From contig NZ_SWJG01000007.1 of assembly GCF_005870035.1 (NCBI RefSeq), forward strand, positions 62,001 through 126,000: a stretch of 64,000 nucleotides of DNA, written 5' to 3'. Each line of letters opens with the position of its first letter. Positions within the stretch are counted from its first letter, which is position 1. This document shows, in pieces, positions 55,290 to 63,962 of the stretch. Origin of the DNA: Spirosoma lacussanchae (lineage in GTDB: Bacteria > Bacteroidota > Bacteroidia > Cytophagales > Spirosomataceae). A program made the translations under genes and the position numbers. The notes beneath the pieces were generated by a model that saw nothing but the letters and a program-made list of their open reading frames with translations, was not told where the DNA came from and ran no database searches.

Positions 55290-56099
55290 ATGAATTTTCA
55301 ATTCTCTATAGAGTACTTGCTGGCGTTACTGATAGGACTGGTCATCGGGATGGCCGGGGGCGGTGGGTCTATCCTGACAGTACCCATTTTCGTGTACATA
55401 TTTGGCATACCTACGCTGCTGGCTACGACCTATTCGCTGTTCGTGGTGGGCGTAACGTCGTTGGTAGGCTCGGTCAATCATGTGTTGAAGAAGCGGGTAA
55501 ACCTGCGTATTACGGCTGCCTTTGCGTTGCCCTCGTTCATATCGGTTTATCTGAGTCGCCGGTTTCTGGTGCCGGCCCTGCCCGACCCTTTATTACAGGT
55601 TGGGTCGTTTGCGTTGCCTAAACCAACCGCTATTCTATATTTCTTCATCATCGTGATGGTGCTGGCCGCGCGGGCCATGATCCGAAACGACCGACCCGAG
55701 CAGGGTGAAGCCAGCCTGCCGCCCGATGGGGTGCGCCCGCGGTACGATCTGCTGGCCCTCGACGGCCTGGCTGTCGGCATGCTGACGGGTACGATCGGGG
55801 CGGGTGGGGGGTTCCTGATCGTGCCGATGCTGGTGCTGCTGGCCGGACTGCCTATTCACCGGGCCGTGGCTACCTCCGTCTTCCTGATTGCGGTCAACTC
55901 CTTTGTGGGCTTCATGGGTGATCTGCAGCATACCCACCTCGACTGGAATTTTCTGCTGCCTTTTACGGGTTTATCCATCATCGGTATTTTCATCGGCATG
56001 TATCTGGCCCGTTTTGTGGCGCCCGATCAGCTGAAAAAAGGATTTGGCTGGTTTGTACTGATCGTTGCGGCCGGCATGATCGTTAAAGAATTGGTATAA
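55290..56099 (+). CDS. TauE/SafE family sulfite/anion exporter
   Basis: 269 residues, about eight transmembrane helices. The two glycine-rich repeats GMAGGGGSILTVPIFVYIFG and GTIGAGGGFLIVPMLVLLAG mark the inverted-repeat TauE/SafE fold, which exports sulfite, sulfoacetate or related anions. It lies 26 bp upstream of the persulfide dioxygenase-rhodanese gene; that enzyme makes sulfite, so the exporter probably removes it. Confidence 0.92.
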   Translation: MNFQFSIEYLLALLIGLVIGMAGGGGSILTVPIFVYIFGIPTLLATTYSLFVVGVTSLVGSVNHVLKKRVNLRITAAFALPSFISVYLSRRFLVPALPDPLLQVGSFALPKPTAILYFFIIVMVLAARAMIRNDRPEQGEASLPPDGVRPRYDLLALDGLAVGMLTGTIGAGGGFLIVPMLVLLAGLPIHRAVATSVFLIAVNSFVGFMGDLQHTHLDWNFLLPFTGLSIIGIFIGMYLARFVAPDQLKKGFGWFVLIVAAGMIVKELV

Positions 56100-56125
56100 C
56101 GCGGGCCTGGCCTGCCTCTCTACAC

Positions 56126-57523
56126 ATGGTTATCGAGCAATTATATACAGGTTGTTTAGCGCAGGGCGCGTATTACATAGAAAGTGCGGGCGAAGCGGCC
56201 ATTATTGACCCCCTCCGCGAAACGGCACCGTACCTGCGGAAAGCCGACCGGGCCGGTGCGCGCATCAAATACGTGTTCGAAACCCACTTCCACGCCGATT
56301 TTGTGTCGGGACATCTGGATTTGGCCCGAAAGTCGGGCGCTACCATCGTTTACGGTCCCAACGCGCATACCCATTACGACGTGTACCAGGCGCAGGATGG
56401 CGAAACCTTTACGCTCGGCCGGGTGACCATCAAAGTGCTGCACACGCCTGGCCATACGCTCGAATCGACAACCTATCTGCTGCTCGACGAAGACGGTCGG
56501 GAGCACGCCATCTTCACCGGCGATACGCTTTTTATCGGTGATGTGGGTCGTCCTGACCTGGCTATCAAAGGCGACTTGACCGAACGGGATCTGGCCGGGA
56601 TGCTCTATGATAGCCTGCATGCTAAAATTCTGCCCTTACCCGACGAGGTCATCGTTTATCCGGCCCACGGCGCTGGCTCGGCCTGCGGTAAGAACATGAG
56701 CAAGGAAACCACCGATTCGCTGGGCAATCAGAAACGCTACAACTACGCGCTGAAAGCCGAAACCCGCGACGAGTTTATCCGGCAGGTACTCAGCGGACTG
56801 AGTGCGGCTCCTGCCTACTTTGCCGAGAATGCCCGACTCAACAAAGAAGGCTATGAATCGGTTGACCGGGTGCTGGAGCGGGGCAGCCGGGCGCTGTCGC
56901 CGGAGGCCTTCGAAGCGGCCGTCAACGAAACCGGGGCGCTGGTGCTCGACGTGCGCGAAGCAGCTGACTTTGCCCGTGGATTTATTCCGAATGCGATCAA
57001 CATCGGCCTGAACGGACAGTTTGCCCCCTGGGTTGGCGCGCTCATCGCCGATCTGAATCAGCCCCTGGCCCTGGTAACCCCCGCCGGGCAGGAAACCGAA
57101 ACTGTACTGCGGCTGGCGCGGGTCGGCTATGACCACACCATCGGGTATCTGGAGGGTGGGTTTGATGCCTGGCGGCAGGCCGGCAAAGAAACCGATACCG
57201 TTAAGTCGATCCCGGCGGATGAGTTTGCCCGGCGCCGGTCCGATTCTCCCGACGCTATGGTGGTCGATGTCCGGAAACTCACCGAATTTGAGCTGGAACA
57301 CGTGGAAGGAGCCGAAAACTTACCCCTCGATACGCTCAGCGAACACCTGGCCGAGTTGCGCAGCGACGAACCGGTTTATGTACACTGCGCCGGTGGGTAC
57401 CGGTCTATGGTAGCCAGCTCCATTCTGAAAGCGCGCGGGTTCGATAACGTCGTCAACGTAGAAGGGGGGATCGCGGCCATCCGGAAAACCGGCGTTCCCA
57501 TCGTAGCAGACGTGACGCACTAA
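56126..57523 (+). CDS. Metallo-beta-lactamase persulfide dioxygenase-like protein with two rhodanese domains
   Basis: 465 residues. The MBL domain (1-240) has H54-x-H56-x-D58...H63 (ETHFHADFVSGH) and TGDTLFIGDVGRPDL, as in ETHE1/CstB-type dioxygenases that oxidise glutathione or CoA persulfide to sulfite. The first rhodanese domain (about 265-350) lacks a cysteine in its active loop (LVTPAGQE). The second (about 365-460) has C421 in the loop HCAGGYRS and should be active. Follows the TauE/SafE gene by 26 bp: a sulfide-oxidation and sulfite-export operon. Confidence 0.92.
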   Translation: MVIEQLYTGCLAQGAYYIESAGEAAIIDPLRETAPYLRKADRAGARIKYVFETHFHADFVSGHLDLARKSGATIVYGPNAHTHYDVYQAQDGETFTLGRVTIKVLHTPGHTLESTTYLLLDEDGREHAIFTGDTLFIGDVGRPDLAIKGDLTERDLAGMLYDSLHAKILPLPDEVIVYPAHGAGSACGKNMSKETTDSLGNQKRYNYALKAETRDEFIRQVLSGLSAAPAYFAENARLNKEGYESVDRVLERGSRALSPEAFEAAVNETGALVLDVREAADFARGFIPNAINIGLNGQFAPWVGALIADLNQPLALVTPAGQETETVLRLARVGYDHTIGYLEGGFDAWRQAGKETDTVKSIPADEFARRRSDSPDAMVVDVRKLTEFELEHVEGAENLPLDTLSEHLAELRSDEPVYVHCAGGYRSMVASSILKARGFDNVVNVEGGIAAIRKTGVPIVADVTH

Positions 57524-57539
57524 GCCGTCTGACCTGTTT

Positions 57540-57878
57540 TCACCGAACCGGATTTTCATCGATACCCAACCTGGGCAGGGCTGGGTTCAGCACGCGCGGT
57601 ACTACCTTGATACGGAAGACGCGGGTACCGGCTACGTCAAAATCACAGCTGTAAAATTCGCGCTGCTTCACCCCTCTGTATACCGCCGTGTAGTTAACCC
57701 GGGGAGGCCAGTTGTTGAGGGCCAGTTCGGCCGTGATGGCATCGACGGCTTTTCGCAAGTTGGAGAAAAAGATAACGACCGGTTCGCGCTGCCGAATCGT
57801 GTTGAGCGACCCTACAGCCTGAATCGTAACTTCGTAAATGACCCGACCCGGAGGTCGTGACAGCCCCTTTTCGCGCAT
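57540..57878 (-). CDS. Hypothetical protein
   Basis: 112 residues from the ATG at 57878; the frame extends 23 codons further but that part is AT-rich and looks non-coding. Mixed alpha/beta, with strands RVIYEVTIQAVG, VVIFFSNLRKAVDAI and REFYSCDFDVAGTRVFRIKVVPRVL. No family recognised. It converges with the rhodanese gene, with only 16 bp between stops. Confidence 0.55.
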   Translation of the reverse strand: MREKGLSRPPGRVIYEVTIQAVGSLNTIRQREPVVIFFSNLRKAVDAITAELALNNWPPRVNYTAVYRGVKQREFYSCDFDVAGTRVFRIKVVPRVLNPALPRLGIDENPVR

Positions 57879-58042
57879 AAATCCTATTCTTAACGCAAGT
57901 TCATGGAAAATAACGATTTTATGAAAAACTATTGTGCTATTTTTCAAGTCGTAAACTAAATACAGTCTTAGGGCGTTTTACTATCAACTACCGCAGCAAA
58001 GCTCCCGACCACTAACCAGGCCGGGATTTTTTGTGGCCCAGC

Positions 58043-58077
58043 AAAAAAGCACCGCCCTGACTGAGCGGTGCTTTTTT
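58043..58077. terminator. Bidirectional terminator between the hypothetical gene and pdhB
   Basis: 13-bp stem with A6 at the left and T6 at the right (58043-58055 with 58065-58077), loop nine bases. It fits best as the terminator of pdhB on the minus strand. Confidence 0.8.
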
Positions 58078-58101
58078 GATTCTATACCAGTGTCTGGTTT
58101 T

Positions 58102-58160
58102 CTGTCGTCCCGACAAGAGTCTCGGCCGTACCGACGCTTTTCTTGTCATCCCGACGACAG
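58102..58160. repeat. Interrupted inverted repeat downstream of pdhB
   Basis: CTGTCGTC (58102-58109) pairs with GACGACAG (58153-58160), and GACAAG (58112-58117) with CTTGTC (58142-58147), enclosing a short GC-rich loop. It could be a second pausing hairpin at the pdhB 3' end or a decayed REP element. Confidence 0.4.
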
Positions 58161-58171
58161 GACCGACCCGA

Positions 58172-59152
58172 CTATTTTTTATACATCACCGCTTCAACGG
58201 CCTGTAGCGTACGCTTCACGTTCGGCAGGATAGCCTCGATCAGCGTTGGGGCGTAGGGCAGCGGCAGGTCCATGCTGTTAACCCGGATTACGGGCGCATC
58301 GAGGTAGTCGAACGCATGGCGCTGGATGTTGTAGGTCAGTTCTGACGAGATAGCGGCCAGGGGCCAGGCTTCTTCAACGACAACGCAGCGGTTGGTTTTC
58401 TTCACCGAGTTGATTACGGTCGGGTAGTCGATGGGGCGCACGGTGCGCAGGTCGATTACTTCGGCCGAGATGCCATTTTTGGCCAGCTCTTCGGCGGCTG
58501 CCAGCGCTACCTTCATGATTTTGCCAAACGAGACAATGGTAACGTCGTTACCCTCGCGAACGATGTTGGCCTGCCCGATCGGAATCAGGTATTCCTCTTC
58601 CGGCACCTGCCCTTTATCGCCGTACATCAGCTCCGACTCCATGAAAATAACGGGGTCATTGTCGCGGATGCTGCTTTTTAGCAAACCTTTGGCGTCGTAG
58701 GGATTCGACGGAACCACTACCTTCAGGCCCGGCGTGTTGGCAAACCAGTTCTCGAAGTTCTGCGAGTGCTGACTCGATAGCATACCGGCGTTACCGGTTG
58801 GCCCGCGGAACACGATGGGGCAGGAGTACTGACCGCCCGACATGCTCATGACCTTGGCGGCTGAGTTGATGACCTGGTCAATGGCAACGAGCGAGAAGTT
58901 GAACGTCATGAACTCGATGATGGGGCGCAGGCCGTTCATGGCTGAACCAACGCCAATACCGGCAAATCCCAGCTCGGCAATGGGTGTATCAATAACCCGC
59001 TCGGGACCGAATTCGTCGAGCATACCCTGGCTCACCTTGTAGGCGCCATTGTACTCAGCCACTTCTTCGCCCATCAGGTAGACCTTCGGGTCCCGGCGCA
59101 TTTCTTCGTTCATGGCCTCCCGCAGGGCTTCACGGAACTGTATTTCTCTCAT
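58172..59152 (-). CDS. pdhB: Pyruvate dehydrogenase E1 component, beta subunit
   Basis: 326 residues. Forms the alpha2beta2 E1 with the PdhA subunit, decarboxylating pyruvate with thiamine diphosphate. Clear marks: GEEVAEYNGAYKVSQGM, DTPIAELGFAGIGVGSAM, SQHSQNFENWF and the C-terminal EAWPLAAISSELT. The alpha subunit and E2 are not in the window, so the complex is encoded at separate loci as in many Bacteroidota. Related branched-chain E1 beta subunits are similar, but the sequence reads as PdhB. It has the best promoter in the window. Confidence 0.94.
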   Translation of the reverse strand: MREIQFREALREAMNEEMRRDPKVYLMGEEVAEYNGAYKVSQGMLDEFGPERVIDTPIAELGFAGIGVGSAMNGLRPIIEFMTFNFSLVAIDQVINSAAKVMSMSGGQYSCPIVFRGPTGNAGMLSSQHSQNFENWFANTPGLKVVVPSNPYDAKGLLKSSIRDNDPVIFMESELMYGDKGQVPEEEYLIPIGQANIVREGNDVTIVSFGKIMKVALAAAEELAKNGISAEVIDLRTVRPIDYPTVINSVKKTNRCVVVEEAWPLAAISSELTYNIQRHAFDYLDAPVIRVNSMDLPLPYAPTLIEAILPNVKRTLQAVEAVMYKK

Positions 59153-59230
59153 GCTGAATGCGTTGTTTCGGTTAGGTCTGTGGGTCAGACCCGGTATGGG
59201 ATGCTGACACGACTATGCTGAAAAACCGGT

Positions 59231-59261
59231 CAAAATTAGGCAAAACGGCTGATTCATCAAA
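59231..59261 (-). promoter_or_regulatory. Consensus Bacteroidota promoter for pdhB
   Basis: On the minus strand TTTG (59261-59258), exactly 19 bases, then TAATTTTG (59238-59231): a perfect match to TTTG-N19-TAnnTTTG. The predicted start near 59225 gives a leader of about 70 bases. Confidence 0.85.
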
Positions 59262-59427
59262 CGACCTACCCTCTCCATCTGCGAAGTTCGTGACAGGTCA
59301 CCCGAACTAAAAAATAAGACAGCCGTCATGCAACCTGGTGCCATCTGTGATCGTCCTATGCCTAGTTGAGATGCCGGGTGTTCTGTTAAATACTCTTAAT
59401 GACGAATCAGTCGGCTCTTTGCGCTTA

Positions 59428-59435
59428 TACTTTTG
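59428..59435 (+). promoter_or_regulatory. -7 box (TACTTTTG) for the second TonB-dependent receptor gene
   Basis: Exact TAnnTTTG 29 bp before the ATG at 59465. No TTTG at the expected -33 distance. Apart from this box and the pdhB promoter, the 312-bp divergent spacer shows nothing else. Confidence 0.45.
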
Positions 59436-59464
59436 CTTCCATACCCCCCAATCTTCGTCTTCCT

Positions 59465-61924
59465 ATGCGTTTTTTACTCATCGCTCTGTGTGTAACTGTG
59501 GTGCTCCGGGTTGCGGCTCAGACCCCCAACCGGCCCGGTAAACTCAGCGGGACACTGACCGATTCGACAACGGCCCGACCTGTTCCTTATGCCACGGTAG
59601 CCCTGCAACAGCCCGATGGGAGGCTCGTAACGGGCACGACTACCGATGAGACAGGCGCGTTCACCCTGCCCAATCTGGCCGTGGGTACGTACCGGCTACA
59701 GATTTCGTTCGTAGGCTACCGTAGCCGTATACTCACTCCCGTTCAGATCACGGCCGAAAAGCCTGAGCTGACTCTCGGCACGATCCGGTTCGTGGCCGAT
59801 AGCCAGAACCTGAACGAGGTCAGCGTAGTCGGGCAGAAAGCGCTAATCGAAGACAAGGGCGACCGGCTGGTCTATAACGCCGAGAAAGACGCTACCAACA
59901 CCGGCGGAACAGCCGCCGACGTGCTCCGCAAAGTGCCAATGCTCACCGTAGACCTTGATGGTAATGTGAAGATGCGCGGTAGTGGCAACATAAAAGTGCT
60001 GGTAAACGGTAAACCGTCCAGCATCATGGCCCGCAATCTGGCGGATGCGCTGAAGCAGATGCCGGCCAACATCATCAAATCGGTCGAAGTTATTACCAGC
60101 CCCGGTGCCCGATATGATGCGGAAGGCTCGGCGGGGGTAATCAATATCATTACGAAGAAAGCCCTCAAAGGCATGAACGGAACCGTAAACGCCACCGTGG
60201 GCAACCTGAACCGCTCGCTGGGTGGCAACCTGAACGTTCGGGGCAGCAAGTTGGGGCTGGCCGTATCGCTCAACGGCTACCAGTATCGCAATATCTCCGA
60301 AAATACCAGTACCCGAACGGCACTCACCGATGGTCAGCCCAGCAGTGTGCTGTTTCAGCGCGGTAGCCGCGACAATACCGGCACCGGCGGCTACGGCGAA
60401 ATGAGTCTCGACTACGACCCCGACTCAACCAACCGAATCAATTTCTCGACCAATGGCTGGGGCGGCAACTTCCCGCAGAACAGCGATCTCTACAGCCGCC
60501 TGACCGACCCGCGGGGCGCGGTGTTACAGGAGTTTCGGCGCGACATCCAGTACCGGAACCCGTATGGCAATACGGAGTTCAACCTCGGCTGGACCAAGTC
60601 GTTCCGGAAAGCGGGCGACTCGGCCGACAAGCCGGTTCGGGAGTTTTCGTTTCTGTCGCAGTACGCCCGCATGCCCGACAACTATTACTACACCATTACC
60701 CAGCGGAGTATGCAGTCGGAGGTGCCGTCGTATCTGGAGCGCAGTACCAACCTGAGCCGCAACAACGAGTACACGTTTCAAACCGATTACGTACATCCGG
60801 TAGCCCTGCGCGACTCGGCTTCGCTGCGGGTTGAGGTAGGCGCCAAAACTATCCTGCGGAATATCGGCAGCGAGTTCGAGATCGAACAGTCGACAACGGG
60901 ACTGGCGGCCGATTACGAGCTGGACCCCAGCCGCAGTAACGAGTTTAAATACAGCCAGCGGGTGACGGCGGGCTACACCTCGTTCAAGCTGGAAACGAAA
61001 CAGAAATGGAGCCTGACAACCGGCCTGCGCCTGGAACAGACCGCCATTCGGGGTGACTTTCCGACCACGCAGACCTCGTTCAGCAATACCTACAGCAACC
61101 TGATTCCGAGCTTCACCCTGGCCAAAACCATCCGGGACAAGCATACCCTCAAAACGAGCTATACACAGCGGATTTCGCGCCCAATGGTCTGGTACCTGAA
61201 CCCGTTCCGCAACTTCAGCGATCCCAAAAACGTACAGACCGGGAATCCCTACCTGAATCCGGAGCTAACTCATGCTACCGAGCTGTCGTACAGCACGTTC
61301 GGGAAGAGCGGTTCGTCGTTCAGCGCGTCGGTGTTCTGGCGGCAGACTAACAATGCCATCGAGTTTCTGACCACGGTTGGGGCCGATGGGGTGGCGCTCA
61401 GCACCTTTCAGAACATTGGGCGGAATGCGAGCTACGGCACCAACGTAAACACGACCCTGCAGCCCAATAAGAACCTGAACATATCGGTGGGTACCGATCT
61501 GACGTACATAACTCTCTATAGCCCGGCCATCAACCAGCAGAACGCGGGCTGGGTCGGTAGCCTCAACACCAACTCGTCGCTCAAACTGCCGAAAGACCTT
61601 ACCCTTCAGCTGAACTCCTACGTCAGTTCGGGCTGGATAAGCCTGCAGGGCCGTAATTCGGGCTGGTACTATTACGCCCTGTCGGCTAAGAAAGAATTCT
61701 GGAAAAAGAACGCCAGCCTGACGCTGAACGTATCGAACCCGTTTGGCCAGTATGTGCGGCAAACGAGCGACATGGCTGCCCCGACGTTCCGGTCCGAAAC
61801 CACGTTTCTGTTCGTAAACCGCATGGCCCGGCTCACCTTCAGCTACAAATTTGGGCAGATGAACGCGGGCGGTAAGCAAAGCAAAAAGATTAGCAACGAC
61901 GACAGCAAAGGGGGCGGGCGGTAG
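59465..61924 (+). CDS. TonB-dependent receptor, outer membrane beta-barrel family
   Basis: 819 residues from the ATG at 59465, which begins a signal peptide ending near RVAAQ. CarboxypepD_reg-like domain (about 27-110, GKLSGTLTDSTTARPVPYATV), plug (about 120-220, LRKVPMLTVDLDGNVKMRGSG and SVEVITSPGARYDAEG), then a barrel of the OMP_b-brl_3 type ending in MARLTFSYKFGQM. Smaller than SusC receptors and without a SusD partner. Ligand unknown. Its stop is one base from the convergent nucleoside hydrolase stop. Confidence 0.9.
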   Translation: MRFLLIALCVTVVLRVAAQTPNRPGKLSGTLTDSTTARPVPYATVALQQPDGRLVTGTTTDETGAFTLPNLAVGTYRLQISFVGYRSRILTPVQITAEKPELTLGTIRFVADSQNLNEVSVVGQKALIEDKGDRLVYNAEKDATNTGGTAADVLRKVPMLTVDLDGNVKMRGSGNIKVLVNGKPSSIMARNLADALKQMPANIIKSVEVITSPGARYDAEGSAGVINIITKKALKGMNGTVNATVGNLNRSLGGNLNVRGSKLGLAVSLNGYQYRNISENTSTRTALTDGQPSSVLFQRGSRDNTGTGGYGEMSLDYDPDSTNRINFSTNGWGGNFPQNSDLYSRLTDPRGAVLQEFRRDIQYRNPYGNTEFNLGWTKSFRKAGDSADKPVREFSFLSQYARMPDNYYYTITQRSMQSEVPSYLERSTNLSRNNEYTFQTDYVHPVALRDSASLRVEVGAKTILRNIGSEFEIEQSTTGLAADYELDPSRSNEFKYSQRVTAGYTSFKLETKQKWSLTTGLRLEQTAIRGDFPTTQTSFSNTYSNLIPSFTLAKTIRDKHTLKTSYTQRISRPMVWYLNPFRNFSDPKNVQTGNPYLNPELTHATELSYSTFGKSGSSFSASVFWRQTNNAIEFLTTVGADGVALSTFQNIGRNASYGTNVNTTLQPNKNLNISVGTDLTYITLYSPAINQQNAGWVGSLNTNSSLKLPKDLTLQLNSYVSSGWISLQGRNSGWYYYALSAKKEFWKKNASLTLNVSNPFGQYVRQTSDMAAPTFRSETTFLFVNRMARLTFSYKFGQMNAGGKQSKKISNDDSKGGGR

Positions 61925-61925
61925 T

Positions 61926-62909
61926 CTAGCGTTGCCGGGCCGATGCCTTCTTCAGATCGTCGATAACGATTTCTTCGAAGCCGGGCAGGGTTTTGTAGGC
62001 GTAGGTGGCCCGCCATTTGGTGTCGCGGTAGTCGTACGACACCTCCAGATACGGTTTGGTACCGGCCTCGCCGGTGTCGTTGGCCCGGGTATTGATCCGG
62101 ACCGGAATATCGCGGTAGTAGTTGAAGTAATTGGGATGAGTCAGGTAACCGAGCGGAGTCGTATCCCACGGAACAAATCCATCAACGCCGAAGAGCTGCT
62201 GGTTAAACAGCTGCCAGGGCCGGAGCTGGTCGTAGACCCACTTGTCGGCGGTGTGTTTGTTGTTTAGAAAGTCGATGTCGGTTTTGCCCAGGAACGTATA
62301 AACGCTGCACTCATACCCCGACAGCACGACCTTTACCCCTGACTCGAACAGAATCCGGAACGATTCGGGGTCGGTTTCGAAGTTATAATCACCCACGCTC
62401 AGCTTTCCCAGACCGGGTTTGAACGGCAGACCGGGCGTCCGGGCCGCACAAACAACCACCTCTTCGATCTGCGGAATCAGTTCCGGATGGTTTTTAACCA
62501 GCGTAGCGACGTTGGTAACGGGGCCGATGGCCAGAATCGGCATTTTTTCGGCCCGGAGAGCCTTAGCCATGGCCCGGGTGGCGTCATTCTCGACGCCCGC
62601 ATCCTTAGCCGTATCGGACCCTTTATAGACTGGAATAGTACGGCCGGTCTGGTTGTACCAGCCCAGCAGTTTCTGGGTTACGGCATAGGCATAGTCGGCA
62701 TAGGTAACGGTGCTGATTCCTACCAGTTCTACCTTATCGGGGTGTTGCAGGGCCATGATGAGCGCAATGGCATCGTCGACTTCGCGGGCGGTTTTGTCTT
62801 TCATCCCGATCATGATGTCGGTGTCGAGCCAGATCCGGCGGGGTTTGGCAGCTGGCTGGGCCAGGGCCGAAAACGAGGTGAGCAGCAGGCAGAAAAAAAA
62901 TGAACGCAT
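61926..62909 (-). CDS. Exported nucleoside hydrolase
   Basis: 327 residues from the ATG at 62909, chosen because it opens a signal peptide (MRSFFFCLLLTSFSALAQ). The calcium-binding Asp cluster is D29-T-D31 and D45-D46 (WLDTDIM...REVDDAIAL), with about 13 extra residues compared with the usual DTDPGxDD. Other marks: LAIGPVTNVATLV and VGDYNFETDPE. Splits the N-glycosidic bond of nucleosides to base and ribose. Export to the periplasm suggests scavenging of external nucleosides. The kinase-like gene is 69 bp upstream on the same strand. Confidence 0.9.
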   Translation of the reverse strand: MRSFFFCLLLTSFSALAQPAAKPRRIWLDTDIMIGMKDKTAREVDDAIALIMALQHPDKVELVGISTVTYADYAYAVTQKLLGWYNQTGRTIPVYKGSDTAKDAGVENDATRAMAKALRAEKMPILAIGPVTNVATLVKNHPELIPQIEEVVVCAARTPGLPFKPGLGKLSVGDYNFETDPESFRILFESGVKVVLSGYECSVYTFLGKTDIDFLNNKHTADKWVYDQLRPWQLFNQQLFGVDGFVPWDTTPLGYLTHPNYFNYYRDIPVRINTRANDTGEAGTKPYLEVSYDYRDTKWRATYAYKTLPGFEEIVIDDLKKASARQR

Positions 62910-62978
62910 GTAAACGACAGTCGAAAAAGAGAAAAAGCCACCCTCCGGCCGATGGCGGGAATAGCAGTAAGAGAACAA

Positions 62979-63962
62979 TCAGCGGAGCAGAGAATGGGCG
63001 TCGTCGAGCAGATTGCGCTTGGCCTCCAGCGACAAACTGAGCGGTAGCTGGGCCAGCCCAATCAGCCGACGCATAATTTCAACGCCCGTAAACTGCTGGC
63101 GCAGGGTATCGTCGAAACCATTTGGTTTCTCATACGACGACAGAATGGTATTGAGCACCGTAGCCGGTTGTTCGGCCATCATCAGGTGGGCGATCATGAT
63201 GCCCAGATCGAATTCGGGAGGCCCGTAAAAACAGAACTCCGGATCAATCACCTTAACGCCATCCGTGGTCTGGAGCCAGCTGCCGGGGTAGTAGTCGCCG
63301 TGCAGCAGCGCCCGCCCATCGGCCTTGTACACCGCACCCAGTTGCCCGACGCGTCGTTTCAGATCGGTATCGTTTTTGTAAGGTGCAGCGAGCGCCTGCA
63401 AACCCGGCTGAACGGTATCGAGGTCGAACCCGTTGTCGGCCAGGAACGGGTAGTTGAAGATATGCTCGTGGTTAAGCGCCCGCATGTCGCGGTTGGCAAA
63501 CGCCGGATCGGGCACATCGGTCGAGAACTGGCTGTGCAGCACCGACAGGTAGCCGGTCAGGGCCCGGGCATCGGCTTCATCGAGCTGACGGCAGGGCTGG
63601 TACAGAAAGGTGTAGTCGGTAGCGGTGCCGAGGTCTTCCAGCACCAGTATGTTGTTTTCTTCGTCCATACCCAGCAGCTGCGGCATCCGCTCGGCCAGCA
63701 TCGGAACGGCCTGCGCTTTCTGGTAGAAACGACCTTCGATGATAGCCCGGTCGGCCGGGGCCGCAATAGTCGGGTATTTTTCGACGTATCCCCTCGATTG
63801 CTTGATGATGAGCGTCCGCAGCGGGGTGGTGATCCGCAGGGTGTAGTTCATATTTCCCTCGCCCGGTTTCTCCGCCGACGAAACGACCTCGGCGGTATCG
63901 AGCCAGCCGCGTCGGCGCAGGTAGTCCTGTATGGCATGGGGTTGTTGTGCGTCCAGATGCAT
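62979..63962 (-). CDS. Aminoglycoside phosphotransferase-fold kinase, methylthioribose kinase-like
   Basis: 327 residues. GEGNMNYTLRI and TLIIKQS give the ATP-binding lobe; LLHGDYYPGSWL is the catalytic loop (H-x-D); VIDPEFCFYGPPEFDLG is the metal-binding segment in the form typical of S-methyl-5-thioribose kinase. It probably phosphorylates a (thio)ribose or related small molecule. Upstream of, and likely co-transcribed with, the exported nucleoside hydrolase, which releases ribose. Start at the ATG, with only 38 bp of the window beyond it. Confidence 0.87.
   Translation of the reverse strand: MHLDAQQPHAIQDYLRRRGWLDTAEVVSSAEKPGEGNMNYTLRITTPLRTLIIKQSRGYVEKYPTIAAPADRAIIEGRFYQKAQAVPMLAERMPQLLGMDEENNILVLEDLGTATDYTFLYQPCRQLDEADARALTGYLSVLHSQFSTDVPDPAFANRDMRALNHEHIFNYPFLADNGFDLDTVQPGLQALAAPYKNDTDLKRRVGQLGAVYKADGRALLHGDYYPGSWLQTTDGVKVIDPEFCFYGPPEFDLGIMIAHLMMAEQPATVLNTILSSYEKPNGFDDTLRQQFTGVEIMRRLIGLAQLPLSLSLEAKRNLLDDAHSLLR

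Noticed and set aside
54140..55291. 383-codon open frame on the - strand opposite the CAT permease
   Set aside because: Rich in Gln, Arg, His and Asp as expected from reading hydrophobic codons backwards; no start context or domain.
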